Below are positions 45,279 through 55,100 of a stretch of 64,000 bases of DNA, in pieces. The stretch lies in the NCBI RefSeq assembly GCF_022808595.1, contig NZ_JAKUCN010000009.1, positions 1-64,000 on the forward strand, in the 5' to 3' direction. Every line of letters begins with the position of its first letter. Position 1 is the first letter of the stretch. Source of the stretch: Microvirga solisilvae (GTDB lineage: Bacteria > Pseudomonadota > Alphaproteobacteria > Rhizobiales > Beijerinckiaceae). A program made the position numbers and the translations under genes. The notes under the pieces were generated by a model. The model had not been told where the DNA came from. It saw nothing but the letters and a program-made list of their open reading frames with translations, and searched no databases.

Positions 45279-45477
45279 TCTCTCACTCCCTTCGATCCTT
45301 GAGATGTAAGGCAACGCTGGGGTCTGGAAGCCGTTCCGGCCGAGCACCGTATGCGCGACCTAAGCAGCTTAAGGCTTTCAAGGGTCCTGCGGCATCAAGC
45401 GCAGCCATAGGAACCGGCCTATCACGGTCACGTTGAACCCTCGTTTTCGCCTTTCAAGGACAACGAAGGAGAGTGCC

Positions 45478-46641
45478 ATGCCCGTTCGCCAGAAGCCGGT
45501 CGAGGAGCAAGTGGTCGTCATCACGGGGGCTTCGAGCGGCATCGGCCTCGCGACAGCGCACATGTTCGCCTCGCGTGGAGCCAAAGGTCTCGTGCTCGTC
45601 GCCCGCAACGAAGAGGCCCTGCGTAAGATCGCCGGCGAACTCAGCCGAGGCGGCACCCGCGCCATCGCCGTGCCTGCTGATGTGAGCAAGCATGAGGATA
45701 TCGAACGGATCGCCCGCACCGCCATCGACACCTTCGGCGGCTTCGATACCTGGGTGAACGATGCGGCGGTGGCTCTCTACGGCTCCCTCGACAAGATCCC
45801 GATGGAGGATCAGCGCCAGCTCTTCGAGGTCAATTACTGGGGCGTGGTCGATGCCTCGCTCGTGGCCGCCGAGCACCTGCGCCAACGCGGCGGCACCATC
45901 ATCAATGTGGGCAGCGTCCTATCCGAGCGCGCCATGATCCTGCAGACGCAGTACTCGGCCTCGAAGCACGCGGTGAAGGCCTTCACGGACGGCCTGCGCA
46001 TGGAGCTCGAAGAACAGGGTGCACCGGTCGCCGTCACCCTCATCAAGCCCTCGTCCATCGACACGCCCTATGTCGAGCATGCCCGCAACTACCTCGACAA
46101 GGAGACAGCCGTTCCGCCTCCGGCCTATGATCCGCACCTCGTGGCGAAGGCCATCGTCTTCGCGGCCGAGCATCATCGTCGCGAGCTCACCATCGGTTTC
46201 GGCGGATGGGTGATCGGCGCCATGGGCAAGGTCGCGCCGCGCATGCTGGACAAGGCGATGGAATGGACGGGCTACGGCTCGCAGACCACCAACCAGCCCG
46301 AGCGGCGCGAGATGCGCGACAATCTCTACCGCGCCCGGGAAGATGGCGACGTGTACTCGTCGCTGCCGGGAGAACCGCGCAAGACGAGCCTGCTGCTCGA
46401 AGCACAGCTCCATCCCTTCGCAACGGCCGCTGTTCTCGCCGGGATCGGCGCCGTGGTGGCAAGCATGCTGTTCGGCTCCTTCGCTGCAGGCGGACGCCGG
46501 ACGAGCCACGCGAAGCGCCCGACGCCGCGCTACCAGCCCACTATGCGCCGAACCGGCAATGGGCACGACAAGCGCACCATGGGCCCTGGCCATGTCAGCC
46601 AGCGCAATGCGGGCGAAGGCCGGCCGCAGCCGCGCCACTGA
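45478..46641 (+). CDS. short-chain dehydrogenase/reductase with C-terminal membrane segment
   Basis: The 387-residue protein has a classical SDR domain at 1-255: TGASSGIG cofactor loop at about 16, NDAAVALYG, catalytic Ser in NVGSVLSE and YSASKHAVK (Tyr-x3-Lys) near 160. The remaining 130 residues are unlike a plain SDR: a linker, then one hydrophobic segment (HPFATAAVLAGIGAVVASMLFG near 325) and a basic Arg/His/Gly-rich tail. This long form is frequent in rhizobia. Substrate unknown. The ATG after AAGGAGAGTGCC is used. It is divergent from the PRC-barrel gene. Confidence 0.88.
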   Translation: MPVRQKPVEEQVVVITGASSGIGLATAHMFASRGAKGLVLVARNEEALRKIAGELSRGGTRAIAVPADVSKHEDIERIARTAIDTFGGFDTWVNDAAVALYGSLDKIPMEDQRQLFEVNYWGVVDASLVAAEHLRQRGGTIINVGSVLSERAMILQTQYSASKHAVKAFTDGLRMELEEQGAPVAVTLIKPSSIDTPYVEHARNYLDKETAVPPPAYDPHLVAKAIVFAAEHHRRELTIGFGGWVIGAMGKVAPRMLDKAMEWTGYGSQTTNQPERREMRDNLYRAREDGDVYSSLPGEPRKTSLLLEAQLHPFATAAVLAGIGAVVASMLFGSFAAGGRRTSHAKRPTPRYQPTMRRTGNGHDKRTMGPGHVSQRNAGEGRPQPRH

Positions 46642-46649
46642 ATGCCATC

Positions 46650-46680
46650 GATGAGGCAGGATCATGGATCCTGCCTCATC
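46650..46680 (+). terminator. hairpin after the SDR gene
   Basis: Perfect 14-bp stem GATGAGGCAGGATC-ATG-GATCCTGCCTCATC nine bases past the stop. No T tract, but a very stable stem. Confidence 0.7.
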
Positions 46681-46746
46681 CTTCAGCGACACCATGACAG
46701 CCGGGGAGCCATTCCGCACTAGGCCTGCGCAGGTTAGCCTCTCCGC

Positions 46747-47658
46747 ATGAATCCGATTCGCTCGCTTGCTCTCATCGCTGCGCTCGCCATCGGCGGCCCG
46801 GCCCTCGCCCAGGACAGAGGCTCGGTCGATCCGAAGCCGCTGCCGCCTCTCGCCAACCCGAACGACCCGAAGCTCGCTGCCAAGGAATTGTTCGGCCGCA
46901 AGACTGCGCCGGCCTCTCTTCAGGCGCGCTCCATCGGCAGCTATGCGCGCGGCTGCGTGGCCGGCGCGACGGCGATCCCGGTGGATGGAGAGACGTGGCA
47001 GGTGATGCGCCTGTCGCGCAACCGCAACTGGGGACATCCGCATCTCATCGCTCTGCTGCAGCGCCTCTCAGCGCGGATGCCCAGCATCAATGGATGGCCA
47101 GGACTTCTCATCGGCGACATCGCCCAGCCGCGCGGCGGCCCCATGATCACAGGCCATGCCTCACACCAGATCGGGCTCGATGCGGATGTGTGGCTCACTC
47201 CCATGCCGAACCGCCGTCTGTCTCGTCTGGAGCGGGAGGAAATGTCCGCCACCAACATGGTGCGTAGCGACTGGCTCGATATCGATCCCGCGATCTGGAC
47301 ACCGCAGCACACGGCGCTCATCCGCGCCGCCGCGTCCGAGCGCGGCGTGGCGCGCATCTTCGTGAATCCGGCGATCAAGAAAGCACTCTGCCGCGAGGCG
47401 GGATCGGATCGGGGATGGTTGTCGAAGGTGCGGCCGACCTGGGGCCACAACTATCATTTCCATATCCGCATGGCCTGCCCTGCGGGCGATGCAAGCTGCT
47501 CGGATCAGGATCCGCCGCCCGGCGGCGACGGGTGCGGCGCGGAACTCGCGAACTGGTTCACGCCGGAGATGCTGCATCCCAAACCCGGCAAGCCGCGTCC
47601 GCCTTTGACGCTGGCGCAATTGCCGGAGGAATGCCGGAGCGTTCTCGTTTCACCATGA
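46747..47658 (+). CDS. mepA: penicillin-insensitive murein endopeptidase
   Basis: The 303-residue LAS-family zinc peptidase has a signal peptide (1-21, ending ALAQ) and the zinc/catalytic motifs GHASHQIGLDADVW near 138 and WGHNYHFHIRMACP near 235. Cys residues in the C-terminal part match the disulphide-stabilised MepA fold. It cleaves D-Ala-meso-DAP crosslinks in the periplasm. Its stop faces msrA with a shared hairpin between. Confidence 0.96.
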   Translation: MNPIRSLALIAALAIGGPALAQDRGSVDPKPLPPLANPNDPKLAAKELFGRKTAPASLQARSIGSYARGCVAGATAIPVDGETWQVMRLSRNRNWGHPHLIALLQRLSARMPSINGWPGLLIGDIAQPRGGPMITGHASHQIGLDADVWLTPMPNRRLSRLEREEMSATNMVRSDWLDIDPAIWTPQHTALIRAAASERGVARIFVNPAIKKALCREAGSDRGWLSKVRPTWGHNYHFHIRMACPAGDASCSDQDPPPGGDGCGAELANWFTPEMLHPKPGKPRPPLTLAQLPEECRSVLVSP

Positions 47659-47662
47659 AAGA

Positions 47663-47688
47663 ACGCAGGCGGAGCATTCCGCCTGCGT
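47663..47688. terminator. hairpin between convergent mepA and msrA
   Basis: Perfect 11-bp stem ACGCAGGCGGA-GCAT-TCCGCCTGCGT, five bases past the mepA stop and eight before the msrA stop. Symmetric, so it can end both transcripts. Confidence 0.78.
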
Positions 47689-47695
47689 GTCGCAT

Positions 47696-48355
47696 TCACT
47701 CAGCAGCGATGCCGGTACCGATCTGGCATGACACGCCCGTGCCGCCGAGGCCGCAATAGCCGTTCGGATTCTTCGCCAGATATTGCTGGTGGTAATCCTC
47801 AGCGAAATAGAACGGGCCTGCGTCCAGGATCTCGGTGGTGACGGCATCAAAGCCGCGCTCCGCCAGCGCTTTCGCATAAGCGGCTTTCGAGGCCTCCGCC
47901 GCCTGACGCTGAGCATCATTGAACACGTAGATGCCGGAGCGATATTGCGTGCCGACATCATTGCCCTGACGCATGCCCTGCGTGGGGTCGTGGTTCTCCC
48001 AAAAGGTCTTGAGCAGCGCCTCGTAGGACGTCTTCTTCGGATCGAAGACAACGAGCACGACCTCGTTGTGCCCGGTCATGCCTGAGCATACCTCTTCATA
48101 AGTGGGGTTGGGCGTAAGGCCGGCCGCATAACCTACGGCGGTCACCCAGATGCCGTCGCCCATCTGCCAGAACTTGCGCTCGGCACCCCAGAAGCAGCCG
48201 AGCCCGAACACCGCCTTTTCCATGCCGTCCGGATAAGGCGGCTGGAGCGGACGGCCATTGATGAAATGACGCTCGGCGGTGGGAAGCGGAGCCGTGCGTC
48301 CGGGCAATGCCTGGTCGGGGGTGGGGATCGTGACGGGTTTGCGGAAGCTGAACAT
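47696..48355 (-). CDS. msrA: peptide-methionine (S)-S-oxide reductase
   Basis: The 219-residue enzyme has the catalytic Cys in [15 protein letters not shown] near 55, [26 protein letters not shown] and [24 protein letters not shown]-terminal Cys residues ([15 protein letters not shown]) are the recycling pair. It repairs oxidised methionine. The ATG of MFSFRKPV is chosen because GGCCTCC on the plus strand (GGAGGCC as read) precedes it and the N-terminal FSFRKP is common among alphaproteobacterial MsrA. Confidence 0.96.
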   Translation of the reverse strand: MFSFRKPVTIPTPDQALPGRTAPLPTAERHFINGRPLQPPYPDGMEKAVFGLGCFWGAERKFWQMGDGIWVTAVGYAAGLTPNPTYEEVCSGMTGHNEVVLVVFDPKKTSYEALLKTFWENHDPTQGMRQGNDVGTQYRSGIYVFNDAQRQAAEASKAAYAKALAERGFDAVTTEILDAGPFYFAEDYHQQYLAKNPNGYCGLGGTGVSCQIGTGIAAE

Positions 48356-48442
48356 GGAGGCCTCTCTTGTGACCTGCCTTATGTAGTTATCCAGCCCCGC
48401 TCGCGGGAGGGCAGCCGCCCTCACCTTGCCGTGAAAGCCGTA

Positions 48443-48763
48443 TCAACGCCCGGCGAGATAGCCGACGGGCTCGAGCGGCTTCTGTCCGATCCAGATCAGC
48501 AGCGCACCGACCAGGAATGCGGTCAGCGACGCCGGAAGCTGGAGAAGATTGCTGACGATGGGATCCCACAGCCAAGGATAGGTGCGCGCAGCCACCTGCC
48601 CCTCGAACCCTGTCGGGCCGCCCGGGAACAGGGTGCCAGCGGCGCCCGAGATCGAGGCGAACGAAACCGTGTGATTGACGATGGAACGGGTTCCGTCGAT
48701 CACCAGACCAACGAAGCCGATTGCGACGAGCAGAAGCCCCAAACTACGCGCCAGGAATTTCAA
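48443..48763 (-). CDS. small membrane protein of unknown function
   Basis: The 106-residue protein begins MKFLARSLGLLLVAIGF if started at the TTG at 48763, which follows GGAGAGG by 9 nt; upstream in-frame ATGs lie in unlikely coding sequence. Two transmembrane helices (about 5-27 and 80-98, SLTAFLVGALLIWIGQKP) flank a periplasmic-type loop rich in Gly, Thr and Pro. I do not recognise a domain name. It is the last gene before the tRNA and the composition break. Confidence 0.65.
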   Translation of the reverse strand: MKFLARSLGLLLVAIGFVGLVIDGTRSIVNHTVSFASISGAAGTLFPGGPTGFEGQVAARTYPWLWDPIVSNLLQLPASLTAFLVGALLIWIGQKPLEPVGYLAGR

Positions 48764-48968
48764 GGAAGGATACCTCTCCAAACAGAGGGGGAAATCTAGT
48801 GCGCTTCCTACATGACGCAAAGTCATCCTGTCTAAACTTTCTTGAGTTCGGTCTTGCCTTTTGCACCGTTTTGGCGCTACAGGAGCGCTCCGCGTTGGTG
48901 CGGGGAATCTCATCTAGTTCGCAACCACATGCGAACAAGGTTTCATAACCTGAAAAAGATTCCATGCT

Positions 48969-49058
48969 GGAGGGGTGGCCGAGTGGTTGAAGGCGCACGC
49001 CTGGAAAGTGTGTATACGGGAAACCGTATCGCGGGTTCGAATCCCGCTCCCTCCGCCA
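48969..49058 (+). tRNA. tRNA-Ser (anticodon GGA)
   Basis: The 90-nt gene folds into a class II tRNA: acceptor GGAGGGG / TCCCTCC with discriminator G and encoded CCA; D arm GCCGAGTGGTTGAAGGC; anticodon stem CACGC / GTGTG with loop CTGGAAA and anticodon GGA (49003-49005); long variable arm ATACGG-GAAA-CCGTAT; T arm GCGGG-TTCGAAT-CCCGC. It reads UCC/UCU. It marks the left edge of the low-GC island, and tRNA-Ser 3' ends are common integration sites. Confidence 0.97.
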
Positions 49059-49268
49059 TTAATCTCTAAAATTCCGTTTGTTTCTAGGGGCTTTTTGGAT
49101 CTTCACGAGACCTCACCCCTCATAATACCCCACATTTTCGACTGCACTGTACCGGATCAATCTGGACCCTGCAGGCCGATTCCATGGCATAGCTGAATGC
49201 CCGACAGCCTCCTACTTGGCCGCCACAAGATAACCTTTTAGCATCCAGGCTAAATATCAGGGGCGCTC

Positions 49269-50294
49269 ATGAGACAAATTGTTCAAAGGATTTGCTGGAA
49301 TACAAACGGCTGGCAGCATCCAAGCGGGGACGGTCGATACGAAAGCGAAGGATCGTACCCCCACGAGAATGGATTTGGATTTGAGGAATGGAACTTCCGC
49401 ACCGAGGATGCCTTCGAAGATTACGTGTACGGTTACATGTACAATCCACCAGCGATCCAAAAGCTGCAAGCCCAGAACATCTTCGACATATACTTCTGGA
49501 CTATGGAGCCCCAGACGAAGCAGAGGCTCGTCGTCGGAATGTACAAACGGGCAAGCCGCGCAGGTGAGGATGAATACAAGAAGCTGACGGCCTATTTTGA
49601 GAAGAAGGGGATTTTCAAGCGCCGGGCGCGGGAATTGGAAGCCAACCTCCCCGACGGCCATGGCACCGGTGCAAATATTCAGACCCTTAAGAAGACAAAC
49701 CTTCTGAGCATTAAGTGCCGGAGGGAGAACGTGGTGCGTTTCAGTGAGCCATTCCCGCTTGAAGACTTAGTCACGAAGAGCGTTGGGCATCGCTTCACCA
49801 ATTATTCTGACATCACCAAGCTCAAACGGAAGACCGCTCCCACGCCAACGAGATCGAGCCAAAAGTCACTCAATGAGGACGAATATTACCGTGAGACGCT
49901 CGCAAGGCGCAGGAAGGTGATCCCCCAACACAATAGGCTGTCCAACAGCTTTTGTACTTGGCTGAGAAAGAACGGAATTGCTTCTGTTCAAGAGAAGGAC
50001 TGGATCGACGTAGGGTTCAAGCTAGGGCAGAGAACGTGCCTAGCTGAAATCAAGATTTGCCAGGAATATGGGACACGGAAGGCCATCCGTGAAGCGATGG
50101 GGCAGGTGTTGGAGTACAATTATTACCCAGGCCGCTCGCCCGCAGATCTCTGGTTGATCGTGCTGGATCAAACTCCGACTCCCAGTGACAAACAGTACAT
50201 CCGCCAAGTGAGAGAAGCCCTGAACCTGCCTATCACTGTTGCTTGGGTTGATGGATCAAGCTTTACATTTGAAAGAAAGCTACAAAGGCTGTGA
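49269..50294 (+). CDS. putative restriction endonuclease, PD-(D/E)XK fold
   Basis: The 341-residue protein has an N-terminal domain with ICWNTNGWQHPSG..GFGFEEWNF (about 8-45), a Trp/Gly/Asn-rich head I associate by memory with restriction-linked nucleases. The C-terminal third (223-341) looks like a PD-(D/E)XK nuclease: Asp247 in KDWIDVGFKLG, Glu260-x-Lys262 in CLAEIKI, and Gln279 in AMGQVLEY, followed by a last strand (ADLWLIVLD). It is the first gene of the cluster with vsr and the cytosine methyltransferase, so it is the likely cognate or modification-dependent endonuclease. Low GC indicates transfer. AGGGGC precedes the ATG. The name is inferred; specificity unknown. Confidence 0.6.
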   Translation: MRQIVQRICWNTNGWQHPSGDGRYESEGSYPHENGFGFEEWNFRTEDAFEDYVYGYMYNPPAIQKLQAQNIFDIYFWTMEPQTKQRLVVGMYKRASRAGEDEYKKLTAYFEKKGIFKRRARELEANLPDGHGTGANIQTLKKTNLLSIKCRRENVVRFSEPFPLEDLVTKSVGHRFTNYSDITKLKRKTAPTPTRSSQKSLNEDEYYRETLARRRKVIPQHNRLSNSFCTWLRKNGIASVQEKDWIDVGFKLGQRTCLAEIKICQEYGTRKAIREAMGQVLEYNYYPGRSPADLWLIVLDQTPTPSDKQYIRQVREALNLPITVAWVDGSSFTFERKLQRL

Positions 50295-50508
50295 TCAGAT
50301 ACTCCATCCGTCACCTACCTCAGTCAAACTGATTTATGAGGTTTGCCCCCTATGATGAGCAAGGGAGCCTCCTTTAGGAAGACGCCATTTCGGGCCTATG
50401 AATCTACCACCATTTTCTCGTCAGAGGCGCCTATGAGCCTGTTCCGCCTCCACATCCTATATGAGGAGCCAATCCTAAGATTAAGCTACCTCACTTGGGG
50501 CGAACCCC

Positions 50509-50961
50509 GTGGCTGACCGCATCGACAAACAGCGTCGAAGTCGAAACATGAGCTTGATCCGGTCTAAGGATACCAAGCCCGAGATCATGGTTCGGAAGTT
50601 GCTGCATAGAAAGGGGGCCCGCTTTCGCCTAAGCAACCATAGCTTGCCTGGGTCGCCGGATATTGTGCTACCTGGGCGACAACTGGCGATTTTTGTTCAT
50701 GGATGCTTCTGGCATCGGCATGAAGGTTGCCGTCGCACCACGACCCCTGCAAGTAACAAGGAGTTCTGGCTTCAGAAATTCTCGGACAACCTTAGGCGGG
50801 ATGCGGAGGCTATCGCAAAACTACAGGGAATGGGCTGGAACGTAGTGGTGATCTGGGAGTGCGAAACAATGAAACCTAGAGTACTAGAAAGCACTGTGGA
50901 TGAGCTTCTAGATCGTTATCCCCTGACCCAGGCAGCAGGTAATATCCCGGCAGGGAGATAA
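50509..50961 (+). CDS. vsr: very short patch repair (Vsr) mismatch endonuclease
   Basis: The 150-residue protein matches Vsr: RNMSLIRSKDTKPE near the N-terminus, then Asp51 in SPDIV and His64/His69 in VHGCFWHRHEGC, the same numbers as the E. coli catalytic Asp and His residues, with zinc-ligand Cys66, His71 and Cys74. Vsr nicks T:G mismatches produced when 5-methylcytosine deaminates, so it protects the methylation site of the neighbouring C5 methyltransferase (51042). The start is GTG; the gap 50295-50508 upstream shows no gene. Confidence 0.95.
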   Translation: MADRIDKQRRSRNMSLIRSKDTKPEIMVRKLLHRKGARFRLSNHSLPGSPDIVLPGRQLAIFVHGCFWHRHEGCRRTTTPASNKEFWLQKFSDNLRRDAEAIAKLQGMGWNVVVIWECETMKPRVLESTVDELLDRYPLTQAAGNIPAGR

Positions 50962-51041
50962 CAGCTTAAATTTCCCTTGGCGCTGCTTAGCTTCAAGGTC
51001 ATAATCACTTGAAATAAAATGCTTTACGGGTACTTTGAAGC

Positions 51042-52115
51042 GTGAAGAAACGGGGCATAAAGAACAAGAAATCTACGGCATGGCCGACAGTTGTTGATCT
51101 TTTCTGTGGATCTGGAGCAGTTTCAGAGGCTCTGAAGAAAAGGCACTTCAAGGTTGTAGCAGCGATAGATAACGACCCAGTTGCCTGCGCTACTTACGCA
51201 GCGAATCATCCGCGGGTTCACCTTTATAAGCAGGACATTCGTTCAGTTGATCCTAAGACTATCCGCCGAGTTGATTTGGGCGGTAAAGATGTGGATTTGC
51301 TGGTTGTATGCGCACCATGTCAGCCATTCAGCAATCAGAATCGAAAGCGTGAAGGTGACGCAAGGGCTGATTTAATCTTGGAGGCAGGCCGGTTCGCGAG
51401 AGTTTTGAAGCCTCGCCTGATCTTTTTTGAGAATGTTCCTGGACTTGCCTCTCCCAAGAACTCGGAACTCCTGTGTTCACTTGCCGAGGAGCTTGGAGCC
51501 GAATACCAGCTTGGCGAGCCATACACCATAGATGCAGCCGACTTTGGAGTTCCGCAACGGCGAGTTCGTACAATTATGTTCGCCGCCCCACATCGGTTAC
51601 CTTCTTTACCCAAACCCCTTACCCCACCAGGGGCCCGTATAACGGTTAGGCAAGCTCTCAAAGGATTGAGCAAGCTTAAAGCCGGAGAGCGGGATCCTAA
51701 GGATCCTTTACATGCGGCCAGAAACCATCAACCGATAGCCCTGAAGCGGCTGGGGGCCATTCCGCGCGACGGTGGTAGCAGGGCGGCTTTACCTCGTGAG
51801 TTAGAGCTTGCATGTCATGCAAAACTCTCGTCCAAAAAATATCCTGATGTATACGGGCGCATGAGATGGAACGATGTGGCTCCAACGCTTACGACGGGAT
51901 GTACTGATGTGACCCGTGGGCGTTTCGCACACCCCGAAGAAGACAGGGCGATCACTCTGCGTGAGGCTGCACTGCTTCAGACGTTTCCTTCGCAATATCA
52001 CTTCAAAGGCAATCTGTCGGAGATCGCGACCCAAATCGGAAATGCCGTGCCGGTAGCATTGCTCGAAGCTCTAATTCCAACGTTTCGCGCCGCTATAGCG
52101 GGTAATGCAATATGA
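51042..52115 (+). CDS. DNA (cytosine-5-)-methyltransferase
   Basis: The 357-residue enzyme has the full C5-MTase motif series: I VVDLFCGSGAVSEAL, IV VCAPCQPFSNQ with catalytic Cys93, VI FFENVPGL, VIII QRRVRTIMFA, IX LREAALLQTFP and X QIGNAVP. The target-recognition region between VIII and IX is short. It probably modifies the sequence cut by the neighbouring nuclease; the target site cannot be predicted. The GTG start follows a weak site. Its stop overlaps the helicase ATG (ATGA at 52112-52115), which ties modification to the downstream helicase and ATPase. Confidence 0.95.
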   Translation: MKKRGIKNKKSTAWPTVVDLFCGSGAVSEALKKRHFKVVAAIDNDPVACATYAANHPRVHLYKQDIRSVDPKTIRRVDLGGKDVDLLVVCAPCQPFSNQNRKREGDARADLILEAGRFARVLKPRLIFFENVPGLASPKNSELLCSLAEELGAEYQLGEPYTIDAADFGVPQRRVRTIMFAAPHRLPSLPKPLTPPGARITVRQALKGLSKLKAGERDPKDPLHAARNHQPIALKRLGAIPRDGGSRAALPRELELACHAKLSSKKYPDVYGRMRWNDVAPTLTTGCTDVTRGRFAHPEEDRAITLREAALLQTFPSQYHFKGNLSEIATQIGNAVPVALLEALIPTFRAAIAGNAI

Positions 52116-55100
52116 CCTCTCCGACTCCGGCTCAACAAGCTGCAATTGAGCACAAGGATGGAAATCTCCTAATTGTCGCCTGCGCTGGCAGTGGCAAGAC
52201 AGAAACCATATCAAAGCGAATTGCGCGGCTAGTTCGAGCAGGCACGCCGAAAGGCTCTATTGTCGCATTCACCTTTACCGAACATGCTGCCAATGAGCTC
52301 AAAGCACGGATCCGGCGCCACCTCGACGACTTGGTTCCTGAGGAGCCTTCCTTAGGTGACATGTACGTCGGTACTATCCATTCGTTCTGTCTTCGCATTT
52401 TGAAAGAACTTGAGCCGAAGTACCGAAATTGGGAAGTAATGGACGAGGTCCGCCAAGCCGCATTAATCTCGGCGAACTTCATTAGATTCGAAGAATCCGG
52501 CAAAGGGCTTGGGCTTGATCGTCTCCGTACCTTAACACGTACAGGAACATATTGGGAGACTGTCAGAAAGTTCACTACCACCTTAAACATTATGCATCAA
52601 AAGGGTATTCGCCCCGAGCAGATTGATGACTTGCGTTTGCGAGAGGCAGTAATTCGGTATGAACATCTCGCATATGAGGCTCCGAATTATTTTTTCGACT
52701 TCAACCGCATTGTTGATGAGCTGATCAATCATCTTAAGAGCAACCCCAAGCATCTTGATGAACTGCGTGCCCGGTTCTCGCACATGATCGTGGATGAGTA
52801 CCAAGATGTCGATGATCGGCAAGAAGAGCTAATTCGCCTGATTACCGAGGAAGGCAGAGCTGTTCGGATCACTGCTGTAGGTGATGATGACCAAGCTCTA
52901 TATGGATTTCGCGGAGCAAGTGTAAAAAACATTTTGACGTTTGAAGAGCGTTATCCCGACGTGACTCGCATAGATATGGGTGACAACTTCCGCTGCACGC
53001 ACGCAATAGTGGAGATCGCCGACCGCGCCATACGGAGAGTCCAGCAGCGTTTAGGCAAGGAAATGGCAGCACGCCGTTGGGATTCGGAGCTCGGCAGGCC
53101 CACAGAACGCCTTGCTGAGCCCGGCGACATACAAATGCACACCTTCAGCAGCGAAGACGAAGAAGCAAACTGGGTTGCTGACAACATCGAGCGTTTGCGA
53201 GGAGTCGTCTTTGAACAGAAGGATGGCTCACGCCGTGCACTCGATTATGCGGACATGGCCGTTCTGCTGCGCAGCGTTAAATCGTCCGGGACTGCTTTCG
53301 CTCGTGCATTACGCGCACGAGGCATCCCTGTTGTTGTAAGCGGGACAAAAGGTCTTTTTGGCAATGATGAAATTCGCTTGATTCAGGCCACTTTCTGCCT
53401 TCTGGCACGGGCCGACTTCGGTATGCCTGATGAAGAAGGTCAGTTCCGCATATTAACGACCATCGAAACACGCGAATTTATCCGTGAGACGATCCAAAGA
53501 CTCAGTGTTCGTCAGATGCCAAGAGCTTCTGAAGGCAGGTTTTTAGCCTGGATCGGGGCCAAACTTGAGGAGTTGGATAAGCGGGGTCTTCAACGGGAAC
53601 TTCGAGGCCCTCGTCTCGCAAAACGAATTTATCCGCAAGACATCTTTCAGGAAATGTTGCAGCAGCTAGGCAGCCAAGAGGCGGAGTGGACTACCGATGT
53701 TCTCTTCAACCTGGGTGCCTTTAGTTCCTTGCTTGCTCAGTTTGAGGCAGTTCACCAGTGGGTGACCCCGGCGAACTTAAAAGGATTGTGCCTATTCTTA
53801 GGAAATTGGGCTGCGAGCAATGCTGATGAAGGACGCCTTGACGAGGTTGTTCGCTTAAACTCTGTGCAGATCATGACGGTGCATGCTGCCAAAGGGCTTG
53901 AATGGCCTGTAGTGTTTCTACCCAGGGTCTCGAGCGCAAATTTTCCAAGCAATCGCCGCTCTCAAGGACCTGAGACTTTCCTGACACCTGACATTTTTAA
54001 CCCGCGTGAATACGCTGGTGGAGACGATGGTGAACGGCGCTTGTGGTATGTAGCCCTGACCCGCTCAGCTAAGTTCTTGTATATCTCGTCTCTCGACAGG
54101 CCCCGAAAGAAGCCAACTGAATACTTCAAAGAGATACACCACGAGATGGTGCGCCGTGATGGGAGCGATCCTACATATCGCGAACGAGATATACCTCGCC
54201 CACCTGACGATGCGAATATGCTGCCGACTACCTTCTCAGACCTCACATACTTTTGGAGGTGCCCGTTCGAGTATCAGCTACGGTCTCTGATGGGGTTTAG
54301 TCCAGGCGTAGGCGAGCAGTATGGATACGGACAACAGCTTCATAATATATTGGCAGAAGTGCACGACAGAGCCAGAGCTGGCACGACAGTATCAGTTGAG
54401 GATATTGAGCAGCTAGTGCAGGAACGCTTTCACCTCCGGTACACCCAGGGCCCTCCCTTGGAGGCCCTCCGAGATGCAGCAAAGAGAGCTTTGAAACGCT
54501 ATGTAAGCGACAATGGGCCCGCATTAACAAGAGCTCAGGCAGTAGAAAAGCCTTTCGAGCTTATTGATCGTGATAGTGGAGCACTCATTACTGGAGTGGT
54601 TGATCTCTTAGAGCGAGCTAATGTTCCGACAGGAGAACATCGTGAAGCTGTAGGGATCGTTGACTTTAAGGCGCATCGGTTTCGTACTCTAGAAGAGTTT
54701 TCTGAATTGCGGCGCAGCGTTGAGCGACAGCTCCGACTTTATGCTACTGCCGTGCGTTATGCTTTTCCATATGAACCTATAGAGGCAGCTGCGCAGATCA
54801 TCACACCAGATCCGCCAGAGCATCGTTTGATGGAACAGGGAGTCAGCGACAGGATTCCTGTCGAAGTCTCGCAGGCATTGAGAGATGAGGCTTTGGAAGA
54901 GGTAAGAGAAGCAGTTTCCGGGATTAAGGCTGGGATTGAGGCACAGAACTTCACTCGATGTGGGCCTCAAAATGGTACATGTCCTAAGTGTGACTTCCGC
55001 AGCTTCTGCCGTGGATATTCTGAGTGGAAAGCACTTAATCAATCCACTCCAACACCTCGCACTCCTGGAGAAGAGAGGGAAGCTGAACTCGATAATATCA

